Shown here in pieces: positions 31,835-42,040 of a stretch of DNA of 64,000 nt (within the stretch, counting starts at the first letter, position 1; every line of letters begins with the position of its first letter). Source of the DNA: Anthostomella pinea. Lineage: Eukaryota > Ascomycota > Sordariomycetes > Xylariales > Xylariaceae. The translations under genes were made by a program, and so were the position numbers. The notes under the pieces were generated by a model. That model was not told where the DNA came from. It did not search any database and saw only the letters and a program-made list of their open reading frames with translations. The DNA is taken from contig CAUWAG010000003.1 in assembly GCA_963556695.1 (NCBI GenBank), positions 3,968,001 to 4,032,000 of the forward strand, in the 5' to 3' direction.

Positions 31835-33044
31835 CTACTTGGACCGCGACACACCAGCTCCAATGACACCGGGCAGTTTCTCCTCGCCGATGCTGAAGAG
31901 CAAGCCAATGGCGAATGCGATGGTGGACACGAGGGCGATGGTGGTGCCGGCGAACAGCCAGAATGGCGTGCTGACGTCGCGCTTGTGGCACATGGAGCCG
32001 CCCCAGTGGTAGATATGTGACACTTTTTGGGTCTCGTTGTATTCCCGGGTAGACTCGCAGTAGCAGAAAAAGCATGATGCGTTCTGGTCGGTGATTTTGT
32101 CCCAGCGGTCGATGCACACGCCGTGACCCGAGCATTCGTTGGTCGCCGTCACGCAGGCATTATGCGAGGCGAAGCAGGCGGGAACCACTGTCGGCTGGGC
32201 GGCAGTGAAGGCGTGCATGGCCTTGACCGGGGTGCTGGTCGGCTCGGTATTGGTAGTCGAGGTCTCCAGATCCTCACTCATGACCAGCTCTTCCTCCAGC
32301 TGTCGGCGTCGGAGCTCTTCCAAGTCGGGGGTCGAGGCGGCGGTGTTGGAGTCGAGGAGAAGGATAGTGGTCTCCATCTTGCCGTCGAGAGCTTGCGCTT
32401 TCAAGGTCGCGAGGTTCAGCCCGAGTTGAGTAACCACGTTGCGGTCCTGTGGTAGAGGTTAGCAACTTGCTGTCTCTGAATATATATATATCAGGCTATA
32501 TTCAAAGTCTACACACCTTGGATACATCGTAATGCAGATATTGGGTCTTGCCGCTCCAGCACTTGGCGCTCGTCGGGTTGATCGACGGGCCAAACGCACA
32601 GCCCGGTGTCTCTCGAACGGACAACTGGCTCAAGCCAGGGGCTGTGAATGCAAGCGGAACACGGGGGATGGCGGCCTTGACCTGGTCGTAGTTCTCAGCT
32701 GTGAGGCCAGAGAGAGCGATGACGAGCTGATTCGGTTCGCTCGCATCCGTCTGTTCGAACAGCGGTCGAGGCGGCTTTCCGAACTGGTTTATATACGAGA
32801 CTGCCTCATCTCCGGCTAGAGAGTCTGATAGGCGGCCCAGGTTGAATCTCTTCTCGGGCGAGCTGAGGCGTTGGAGGAGGATGGCTTCGGCGACGTGGTT
32901 CGGTATCGAAGGAGGGTTCGCGGTGGATGTGAGGGTGTTGGATTGCCTCAGCATGTATGCCTGCGCATGGTGAGGTTCCGAGTTGGCGGTGTTGGCGGTG
33001 GCGACGCCAGCTAATGCCGGCAGTACGAAGCCGTTGAGCTTCAT
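31835..33044 (-). CDS. Vps3844-type vacuolar sorting protein
   Basis: Two exons, 33044-32517 and 32446-31835, phase 0, 379 aa. The intron carries a TA repeat and ends CCACAG. The N-terminal signal sequence is MKLNGFVLPALAGVATA. A luminal domain includes LLQRLSSPEKRFNLG near residues 55-69. The C-terminal DUF3844 part has an EGF-like cysteine set (CVTATNECSGHGVCID, then CFFCYCEST and WGGSMCHKRDVS), one transmembrane span (about residues 345-365) and a short cytoplasmic tail with GEEKLPGVIGAGV. This is the diagnostic arrangement of fungal Vps3844, an ER/vacuole-route membrane protein linked by name to vacuolar sorting. Molecular function is little known. Confidence 0.9.
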
Positions 33045-33646
33045 GATGTCGAGTCCTGAATCCCTGAATCCCTGAGCTGCTGTGTCGTGGGCCTGTTGTC
33101 AGGGCGAGAGCATGGGAATTGTCGATTGTCGAGGTTGATTCCAGGTCGAATGACGCCTCAGCTCGATTGATGCTTGTGGCTTGAGGCTTGAGGCGGAAGC
33201 TGGCTTGGGACGCGCTACTGCCTGCGTACATACTTCACACAGTACAAACACAGTATTCAAGGCGGATGCTTGTCGCCGGGTGACGGAGCCACTGGGGTCT
33301 GTTAGGGCGTTGAGGTACAGTTGGAATCGTTGCAAGTCATACTGTACACTATCTCCGAACTTTAGATCCAGCCCGTCCATCAGTTTCGCCTCGTCCAACA
33401 GACCAAACCAGAAACCAGAAAAGCCATACCTATTCCCTACGTCTGCTTCGCACCGCTGCATTCTCGGGCACTCTCCTTTCGTCTGCCGGCCGACCGACAT
33501 ACGGACCGACCGGCTGCGCCCAACACCAAGCTGAGTCCTCTGCGCACTTCGATCGCCGAGCTGCGCATACGTCTCGCCCTCGAGGCTGTCACATATTCCA
33601 TACCTCTGGCCGCCAGCTGCTGGCGCGCCTTCAGTCTCCCGCCACC
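33045..33646. promoter_or_regulatory. divergent intergenic region
   Basis: 602 bp between two divergent start codons, holding promoters and leaders of Vps3844 and the gene at 33647. A CT-rich stretch lies just before 33647. Confidence 0.55.
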
Positions 33647-35078
33647 ATGTTGCGACTGTTCCGATCGCGAAAGAACATCGTCTCCCTCGGCGCGAAGGTC
33701 AACGGTCCGGCACGAGGTCCCCAGCCCCAGGTCGTCCATATACAACATGTCAAGATCCGTCGGAAATGGTTCAAGCCCATGTATGCTCCGTCGCACTTCT
33801 GCGCCTTTGATGTGACTGTCCGTGCTAACTGTGACGCCTAGGAACCTTGTCATCGCTTGCGGCGTCTACTACGGCTGCTATCTGATCTACGACCGCGTCG
33901 TCTTCGGCACTCTTGGGAAATGGGCCCACGACCAGGAGGCCCAGTTGTCTGAGAAGGAACGTCAGGAACTCGATGACGAAGACCTAGAGCCGCTCTTCAT
34001 ACCATTCCCCGGCACCACCAAAATGGTCGAGCCGCTACCCTATCGTGGCTCCGATCCCGAGTGGCAGGCCTACCTCAAAATCAGCAAGAACCAGAAACTC
34101 GTCCAGTCCATACAGAGTTCGTATACTTATATACCATCGAGCCTCCTTTGGGGGACATGACGCTGACCGTCGGATAGAGAACCTTGCCGAGCTGACCCGT
34201 CGCGTGGTCGAGTCACATCCTATGCTGTCCAAGAAATTCGGGAAGGACATGAAAGTCAGAAAGTTCTGGCTGGACATACAGTACCCCTATAAGCCGCCAC
34301 CCACCTTTGTTCGAACCGGGTACGATATGCCTGTTGCATCCACTTTTGACTCGACAATGCTGACGCTATATGTAGAATAGCAATCGACGATGACGGTATA
34401 TCCATTGCGGAAATGCCCGTCGACTCCTTCGCCGTCCTCAGGGCACAGCGCGTACTTTTCCCATCTGCGCTCGGCCTGTCTTTGTGGAGCTTTTCAGGGG
34501 CGTTGATGAAGCAAAACGCCGTTACCTTTGCCAAACTCTTCGGTTACGAACCCAAGGCCGAGTCAGCTGTCAGTGTACAGCAGACCATTGACAGAATTCA
34601 CCAGCAGCTCAAGAAATCGCCGGGCAAGACTGACTCCCCGTCATCGGCCTCTGTGCCCTCTACAAAAGGTCAGGCAACGGGCGGGTCAGCCGCAGACCCT
34701 ATGGCTCCTGTGGACAAGAGATCCGCTGGCTCGACTGCATCACCAGAGACTTTGGGTTCAGGTGCTAGTGTAGGCGGAGCGGTCCCGAATGTACCCAGCG
34801 CAAAGGACTTGTACATGATCAAGACAACGCAGGAGCACACCAGCGGGCCGTGGCAAGCATTCAAGCAAAAAATGGCACAAACTTGGAAACCTCTCAAAAA
34901 TTTTCCTCCACGTGGCTCGTTAAGCGTCAGCGGACTGGTGGAGATCGTCACGCCCCGTGCAATCGTCACTGTGGACGTCTATGCGTGGTGGGATCCCAAG
35001 ACAGAGGATTTCGACCCGACGACCACGATTCTCAAATTGAGAACAATACGTCCAAAGACGCAATCCGCACTTCGGTGA
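33647..35078 (+). CDS. conserved fungal membrane-anchored protein, probably mitochondrial
   Basis: Four exons, 33647-33780, 33842-34116, 34178-34319 and 34376-35078, with phases 2, 1, 2 that all close, giving 417 aa. The N-terminus MLRLFRSRKNIVSLGAKV is basic and amphipathic, like a mitochondrial presequence. RRKWFKP is followed by a hydrophobic span (VIACGVYYGCYLIYDRVVF, about residues 47-65). Then come EPLFIPFPGTTK, YRGSDPEWQAYL, a low-complexity serine/proline/glycine linker (about 280-330), and a final folded block with GSLSVSGLVEIVTPRAIV. I recognise the pattern as conserved in filamentous fungi but cannot assign a function. Inner-membrane location is inference from the presequence and single span. 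Confidence 0.8.
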
Positions 35079-35507
35079 TGATGGTCCATGCTAGGAACGG
35101 TTCAGGATGGGGAAGCTCATGGTGAGCGGTTAGCATGGCGATACGATGACTTTTGACTATATTGGCGTCTGGAGAAGGTAGCATCGTCACCAACAACATG
35201 AATTGTACAGTATTCCTGATCGCAGGCTTGGTATACGCTCACCGCGTCCATACAACGATGTTTTATGATTTGCTGGCTTTGCTTTGTATGGAACTTGAGC
35301 GAGCGAGTTAGGGTCAATACGAGGATTCAGATAGATACCATAGATCAGGGATTGGGCGGATTTCCCCAGCAGGATATACAGCACCTATTTCCTTTGCACC
35401 ACGCTGCCCGTTGGAATTAGCATCATACAATGAACGGCTATAGCGTCTTTGGCTTACTTCTACAAGCGAAGCAGGTCATCATTCTTCTGAAACATTCCTT
35501 CGATAGG

Positions 35508-35575
35508 GCTCTCCTGGATCCCGCCGTCTGAGCCACTTCATCTGATATCGTGAGGGGCATAGGGCTGAGCGCTAT
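35508..35575 (+). repeat. dispersed segment A, copy 1
   Basis: About 68 bp, CTCTCCTGGATCCCGCCGTC to GGGCTGAGCGCTAT; the inverted second copy is at 43916-43983, with few mismatches. Confidence 0.85.
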
Positions 35576-35585
35576 TGGCAGCCAA

Positions 35586-35694
35586 AACAGCGCATGTCGG
35601 CCCACGTCCTCTTTACCTAACTGACAGATCGTGATTTCAAACGGACATGAGACCCTGACCTGTAACCTGTTAGTGGGCGGGCGCGAGGTTGGTA
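35586..35694 (+). repeat. dispersed segment B, copy 1
   Basis: About 109 bp running from AACAGCGCATG through CTGACAGATCGTGATT and CCTGACCTGTAACCTGTTAG. The inverted second copy is at 43986-44091. Here B follows A; at the other site the order is reversed. Confidence 0.85.
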
Positions 35695-35974
35695 TTGAAC
35701 TAATAATCAGCATCGATAAGCTTCTCCTGGCGTCCGCCGCCTCTCGTCAGTGGCCGTTCCTGCTCTGTCCGTATGCAAACTGGCTGCATGGCTCGATATG
35801 GAGTTTAATACTGTTCAAGGAAAATGAACCACCACAACGGAGCTGCTATCACCCTATGAAACTATTTGGCGGGAGCCGGCAGCCAGAAGCTACGCAGGAT
35901 TCAGGGGTAGTGTCATAATATGAAGATATTTCGTATATGCCGTTACTAATCGCGGACTTGTGTTGTGTGTATGT

Positions 35975-36129
35975 GTGACGAGACTTCGTGTTCCTAACTC
36001 AGCAGATTGAGATGATATCGATGATGTGGAATCGATTCAGGCTCTGCCGCAACCTTGAGCAAATAAACTATGGTTTTTTTAGTGGCTCATGGCTGAACTC
36101 TGTTCGTCTTTTCCTTCAACCTCAACGCC
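35975..36129 (+). repeat. dispersed repeat R, copy 2
   Basis: About 155 bp matching the reverse complement of 16788-16950. Several differences are C-to-T here (for example CCTAACTC against CCCAACCC). Confidence 0.75.
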
Positions 36130-36717
36130 ATTATGGCACTGACGGCCGTGGCGGAAGGACAGATCAGACTGAACGGTAGTCCGTATGCCATGAGGCTATA
36201 TCAATAAGATCAATAAGAAATCAATGGTGTCAACCATAGGACATGCTACTGTTTGTCATACACTTGACTGACGTGTTCGCCTGCAAGAATCCGGTGTACC
36301 ACGTGTATGATAGCACCTGAAGAGCTTGGGTTGGACGTAGACGTCATTGTCTCTCTTCGTGTCGCTTAATCTTGATTGAGTATGAGTTCACAGACCTGCT
36401 CCCATCCGCCCAAACAGCGTAATGTGTGCTGATGTCGTGCGCGTACAACCCTAGGCCACCACTAACAGCAACGTCATCGGATGCTGAGCTACGTAGTACC
36501 TGATACGCAAACACGGCGATTGCTCAGCCTGGAGGCTCAAAGGGTGCTCTTGGAATAATATATACCTACCGCTACGTCAGGGGTCACCAAGATCCATTGT
36601 TTGCTATAAAGCGGCCCATACGTGCCGCTTTGGTTGACGTGCGAATCCATCGCTTTTTCCTCATACGTACTTCGGCCTCATACACTCTCCGTATATTTCC
36701 GTCAAGTATCATCCAAG

Positions 36718-38167
36718 ATGAGCTGCCAAACAATCCAAGCAACCGTTCAAATTATCACACCAGTGGCAGGGACACAACTGAGTGACCAGGAGATCAGCGA
36801 GGCAGCAAGCGCCTTGTCAGGGTACAGCACCGCCCATAGAAACTTCACTGCCGGGGATTACTTTGATATCCCAGCGGCACCGAGTGGTGTGTCAAGTGAA
36901 TGGCCACTCCTCATGCGGTCTCCTTTGGCCTGGACTCCAACTTCAATAGCAGAATATGGGAACTTCATCTTCTGCCTCAGTCAGGGTCAGAAGGAGGAGG
37001 TAACGCAAGCTTTGAACTTCTTCAAGGGTAAGTTGACTCGATGGAGATCCTGGTCACCGACTGAAAGTTGCTAAGGTCTTCACCTTGATGCTCGGTATAT
37101 TAACCCAAAAACCTTCCCACTCCCGTCACTAGCAACCCGTCTCCGAGGTGTCAGCCATGACCTATACTATGGAAAGGGATTCGTGATCATACGTGGACTC
37201 GACCCCAACGAGTTCTCGAAGGAAGACAACGCTCTCGTGTTCTTGGGCATCTCTAGCCACATCGCTCCGCAGCATGGTGCGCAGACTAAACAAGGTCATA
37301 TGATGGGTATGCTACTCCTTTCAACATCAGTGGCGGTTCTTACTTACATTACAGTCCACGTTGTCAACGCGGACTCTACCATCGCGCCGCTTGAATCCCG
37401 GCAATCCTTATACACGAATCTGGCCCAGGTGAGTATCGTCACGAGCGGCGTGATGTCTGGGCTAACCCACAATTAAGCCATTCCACTCCGATGTCTTCAG
37501 CGAGATTCTTGCCCTACAGACGATGGGGTGTTCTGTTGAGGGTGGCGATAGCCTAGTCGTATCATCCTGGGCCATCTACAACGAGCTTGCTTCTACAAGG
37601 CCGGATGTGATCCGTACCCTCGCCGCGGCTGATTGGCCATTTGACACGTGAGTAACCACGGCGCTCAACTTTTCTATCCTATGATCTGACCCGAGTAGGT
37701 ATGGCCAAGATCCCCCTTACTACCAACGACCGCTGCTCTTCTACCAAGACAATCGCATCATACTCAACTTCTCAAGGCGCCTCCTGGTTGGATCTGACGC
37801 CTTCCCTCGCTCAGCTGGCATCCCGAGCCTATCGCTAGTCCAGTCTGAGGCCTTGGAAGCAGTGAACACTGCAGCTGAGAAGAACCAGGTCAGAATCAAG
37901 ATGGAGGCCGGTGATTTGCGGTTCATCAACAACCTCGCAATGCTTCACGCACGAGACTCCTTCGAAAACGATGACAAATGCCAGCGTCACTTGGTACGAC
38001 TATGGCTTCGTGATCCAGAGAACTCATGGCGCATTCCTCTCCCGCTGCATGACGACTGGGCCCGGGTTTATGGGAATCAGGTGACGATGGAGGGGAAGTG
38101 GCCAGTCGGTCTGCATTTGACACGGGAACAAGTCGTGGATAGGCAAGCCTCTTGTGGCCAAGGCTAA
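36718..38167 (+). CDS. TauD/TfdA-family Fe(II)/2-oxoglutarate dioxygenase
   Basis: Five exons, 36718-37027, 37076-37306, 37355-37428, 37478-37647 and 37699-38167; all phases close and give 417 aa. Uses iron, 2-oxoglutarate and oxygen to hydroxylate or desaturate a substrate. Landmarks: a YYGKGFVIIRGL strand, the first iron ligands in PFHSD (H208, D210), EGGDSLVVSSW after it as in TauD folds, the distal histidine H345 in AMLHARDSF and the 2-oxoglutarate-binding arginine R362 in HLVRLWLRD. All needed residues are present, so it should be active. The closest named class is clavaminate synthase-like/TauD; the substrate is unknown. It is the first gene of the accessory cassette and runs towards the FAD monooxygenase. 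Confidence 0.9.
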
Positions 38168-38431
38168 CATCTCGCTCTTGTGCCCACGAAGAACCAGTTC
38201 TGCCAAGGGCATTGGGTGTGTTTGAAGGGTGACGTTCGTGGCATGAAATGGACTAAAGGGGGCTTTTTGCACTGGTTGGGGGAATAGGGGTCAGTGCAAC
38301 GCGATGGTCTGTCTAAAGAAACTCTGGACCGAATCAAGTCCATTTTATTTGATCTAGACGGAGACCTGAGCAGCTTGTGCTGTCCTCCCCCAGTATACGT
38401 CATTCTTACAAGCACCAGTGCCACAGCATCA

Positions 38432-39827
38432 TCAAGCCTTGTAGTGCTGCGTGAAGTCGTACCGGAGCGCAAACGAGGCCATATGCAGATCCCGCTGCAT
38501 CGCCTCGTCGTTCTCTGCCCTTACGCACGCCTGTAGGATCGGGTCTCTATCCATAAGCGTGTCAGGGTCGCTATCCGAGACACGCCTGAAGTTGTCACAC
38601 GACACGGGGTTGATGACCGTCTGCCACCTCTCGATCCTCTTCTGGCTATACAATATCAAAATCGACTCGTCGGTCCGGCCGTCCCAGATGCCGGCCAGGC
38701 AGTCGTACAGGCCGCCGACGTCGACGAAGCCGCCCGTGATGTCCATGCCGCCCCACGGATTGCACAGGTGCGCCGCGTCGGCTGCGAGCAGGATGCGGCC
38801 CTCCCGGAAGGATTTCGCGCAGCGCTGGTGCATCTTGTACGGCGTCATGTTGACCAGCTTGTAGTCGCCCGGCTTCGGGTGGCCGGGGAGCATCAGCTCG
38901 TACTTCCACCCCTGGCGCTGCTTCATTTCTTCCCAGCTCAGGCCCGGGCTCTCGCCGTAGGTTACTCGATAGAGCCCATCAGGGGTGATCTTCGCAGCCA
39001 TCTAATGCATATGGTTAGTGGAGGCTTGCGAGAAGCTCTTGAGGAGAGGCTTAAAGCTGACGTAGAAGTGCTCTGGGTGAATAGTGAAGCTGCAGTCTTC
39101 GAACCCGTACTTCGGAAAGTCGTAGTACACCTGCTCTTGTCAGTGCTTCGACAGACCAGGATACTTCTTTCGCAACTCAAGCCTTACATTGGAAGACACT
39201 ATCTGTCTATCCCATGTAAACCCAGGGATGCCGTCGCCAAACAGTGACTTCCGGACTTGACTGGTTGCGCCATCACACCCCACAACGTAGTCACCGTAAA
39301 TCTTCGTTTTCCCCTCCGCAGTCTCAACATCTACCCATGCCTGATTCTCATCCTGGCCCGTCCCCGTGACCCTGTGTTTCCAATGCACCACGCCCCCATA
39401 CTTGCCCAAGAACTCCTCAAGCATCAGCCGGTCGAGTTGATCCAACACCAAACATGCCATGCGCAGATCCTTACCATCGACGTCACTTAGCGCGTCACCG
39501 TCCATGCCCGTGATCCGGCTGTGGTCCTCAAACCGGCGCCAGCACACCGACGTCGGGCTCAGCCCCCGCCGGTGGATTTCGTCGATGATGCCCGCGCGCT
39601 TGAGGTCGGGGATCGCGGCCGACCCATATACGGCGGCGCGGGGCTGCTTGTCGAGCTCGTGCGACGCTTCGATGATCTCGACGGGGATGCCGTGCTTGGA
39701 AAGCAGGAGGGCGAGCAGGAGGCCTGATGGCCCGCCACCTACGATGATCACCTGCAGCGTGTGAGTGTTGCTTGGCCATACTGGCGTAGTGGACATATAA
39801 GCATACCTTCTTGAACGGTCGCGCCAT
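38432..39827 (-). CDS. FAD-dependent aromatic hydroxylase-type monooxygenase
   Basis: Four exons, 39827-39807 (seven codons), 39751-39188, 39130-39062 and 39001-38432, all phase 0, 407 aa. Predicted to hydroxylate an aromatic or polyketide-like substrate with FAD and NAD(P)H. The Rossmann loop is IIVGGGPSGLLLALLL, the ribose-binding acid follows in EIIEAS, and the DG motif is GCDGATSQVR. The C-terminal FAD segment reads LLAADAAHLCNPWGGMDITGG, in which the first glycine of the GDAAH motif is alanine. MAAKITPDGLYRVTYGE is the substrate-side segment typical of the family. Lies tail to tail with the TauD-like gene and in line with the dehydrogenase upstream. Clearly different in sequence from the monooxygenase at 6343. 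Confidence 0.9.
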
Positions 39828-40420
39828 CGTTGCGGTTGACGCTGGCTTCACGCTGTTGGAGTTAGTTTGGAGAAAGACAGAAGTCCAGAGTAGCATCATC
39901 TGGCCACATCAACCATGACTTGCGTCCCCAACCACTGCTGACGATTCTGTCTTCGGAATCCCGTTGAGCTTCCCCGCAGTCGATGTGTCAGCCTCCACGA
40001 GTTTCAGTATGCTGCACTACGAGTTCCGGTCCGGTCAAGAGGCCTTCTCGCTGGTTGAAACCCCCGCTGTGATGTCACTTTTCTATAGGCTACCAAGGCA
40101 GGCGGGCTGTGATCTTTCGTCTCTTGTCTCATTCCCATGGCATTGGTAACCTATTATAGTCTGGCTCGGTGACACCACAGGCCATCTCTGCAGAAGACAT
40201 AGGCTGCGTTAGTGTCTTGATCGTAATAAGTATAGCTAGGAACCCATCCAGCTTCTCACTAACGACGAGAGGCGCTCCAAAACAGGCTTATAGCCGTACA
40301 TCAAATAGGCATACAGTATGTGAAGGTCGCGAGAAAAGCTTTGGATGTATGGCAGTCTTGTAGTTTTTAAGCTCCTACTTAAAAGCTACACAGCCCCCAA
40401 ACCATGAGCCGCCAGTATCA
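39828..40420. other. intergenic
   Basis: 593 bp between two minus-strand genes; promoter of the monooxygenase and 3' UTR of the dehydrogenase. No gene seen. Confidence 0.55.
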
Positions 40421-41609
40421 TCACGGCACCTTCACAATGACCTTTCCAAAGTGCTCACCACTAAACAAATACTTCAGTGCCTCTCCGCCCTCCTCAAAGT
40501 CGAAAACACGATCAATAACCGGATGAATCTCCTTCTCCTCATACAGCCCCAACATCTCCTCAAACCGGTCCTTGGGCCCGTTGATCATGCCCTTGACCGT
40601 GACGTTTCGCTTCAGCGCCAGCACGTTGGTGTGCAAGCCCGAGCCGGCCGGGGTGTCCTGCTTGCCGGACAGGTATCCGATGCAGCTGATCTGGCCGCCG
40701 AAGCGCACGCACTCGAACGACCGGTTTAGTGTTTGCGCGCCGCCGCACTCGAAGACGATGTCGGCGCCGCGGCCGCCCGTCACCTCGAGCACCCTGTCGT
40801 CCCAGTTCGGCGTCGTCTTGTAGTTGATCGTGTGGTCGGCGCCGAGCGTGCGAGCCTGCTCTAGTTTCTTGTCCGAGGACGAAGTTACGATGACTGCAAG
40901 ACTGCGTCAGCATTGATCTCGTATGCCATGACTTACTCTTGGAGGAGTTGTGTAAAGACTCACCCGTCATCCCGAGGGCTTTCGCAATCTGCAGTCCAGA
41001 TATCGAGACTCCACCGGTGCCCTGGACAAGTACGACCTTGTCCTTGCCCGTCAGGGGCTGGCCCATCGGCTGGAAGGTGTTGATGCTCATCCACGCAGTC
41101 ACGGCCGCAATCGGTAGCGCCGCAGCCTCATCGTCGGCCATGTATGCGGGGACCTTGACGAGGCTCGCCGCGGGGAAGACGCGGTACTGTGTCAGGACCC
41201 CTGGGAGCGGCAAACCCAGGCCGGAGGCCATGTCCTGCTCCACGATTTGGCCCGTGAGATGTGTCTGGTTGAAGATGGAAACGACGCGGTCGCCTTCCCT
41301 CAGGCCTGAGCTGTTGCCCGAGCCCACCTTGGTGACGGTTCCGCACATGTCTGAGCATGGCACGATCTCGTTCTTACCTGGCTTCAGGGACTTGTGGTGG
41401 CCATACACACCCATGCAGACTGGTCGTCGTGTCAGTCTCATGTGTTTGTCCGGTATTGTGCTTCAACTCGTACCCTCAGTATCTCGGAAGTTCAGTGAAA
41501 CACGGCTGGTCTTGACCAGAACCTCGCCATCTTTGGGGTCGGACGGCTCTGGCACGTCGACGAGCTTGAGGTTGTCGAGGCCGTCTTGGGTGCTGATCCA
41601 CTGCTTCAT
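40421..41609 (-). CDS. medium-chain alcohol dehydrogenase/quinone reductase
   Basis: Three exons, 41609-41474, 41419-40964 and 40893-40421, phases 1 and 1, 354 aa. NAD(P)H-dependent oxidoreductase with the MDR fold. A GroES-like N-domain has VSLNFRDTE, GVYGHHKSLKPGKNEIVPCSD cut by helices, and CGTVTKVGSG. The nucleotide-binding loop is VLVQGTGGVSISGLQIAKALG, then DKKLEQARTLGADHTINY and GADIVFECGG. The GHE zinc site and four-cysteine lobe are absent, so it is probably zinc-free. The C-terminus HFGKVIVKV is intact. It lies next to the FAD monooxygenase, repeating the monooxygenase-plus-MDR pairing seen at 6.3-9.3 kb. The substrate is unknown. Confidence 0.9.
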
Positions 41610-42040
41610 TTTCTTTTTCGTACGGAACGCGACCACTTTTGTGTCTGCTGTCCTTGAGTCGTAAATGACTACGAAATAACGTAGGGTCTATGTTAACACC
41701 GATAAATGAGCAAATGCTTGACCTTCCGAATACTCCGCGAAGATGAATGACCTGCCCAGACTAGGCTAAAGTGAAACCGGCAGTCGTCATAGTGATTAAA
41801 GTCATAACCCACACGCATGAAAAATAATCTCCATCGATTTGTCAAAAGATTAGCATCGGGCGCCGGACGGGACGGGACGATTTGATAGCATCCGGACCCA
41901 TCTTGCCTTCGGAACCTTCCGAACCAAGGCCGGAAGCCTTTTGGGGATACACATGTACCTGTCCACCTTGCGTCCCCGTATCTACGCCGCAACAGACGAC
42001 CAGGTTGAGCACACCACCAGGGACACCATCTCCCACGTTA
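41610..42040. other. intergenic
   Basis: 431 bp; presumed promoter of the dehydrogenase and 3' UTR of the following gene. No gene seen. Confidence 0.55.

Larger units (their letters stand above)
35079..36717. other. repeat-containing intergenic region
   Basis: 1.6 kb with no supported gene. It contains dispersed repeat segments A, B and R, each with a second copy elsewhere in this window. The last 300 bases lead into the dioxygenase gene. Confidence 0.6.

Noticed and set aside
16788..36129. Repeat R considered as part of a segmental duplication that also carried the paralogous gene pair
   Set aside because: R and the paralogues have different relative orientation and spacing at the two sites, so they do not form one duplicated block.
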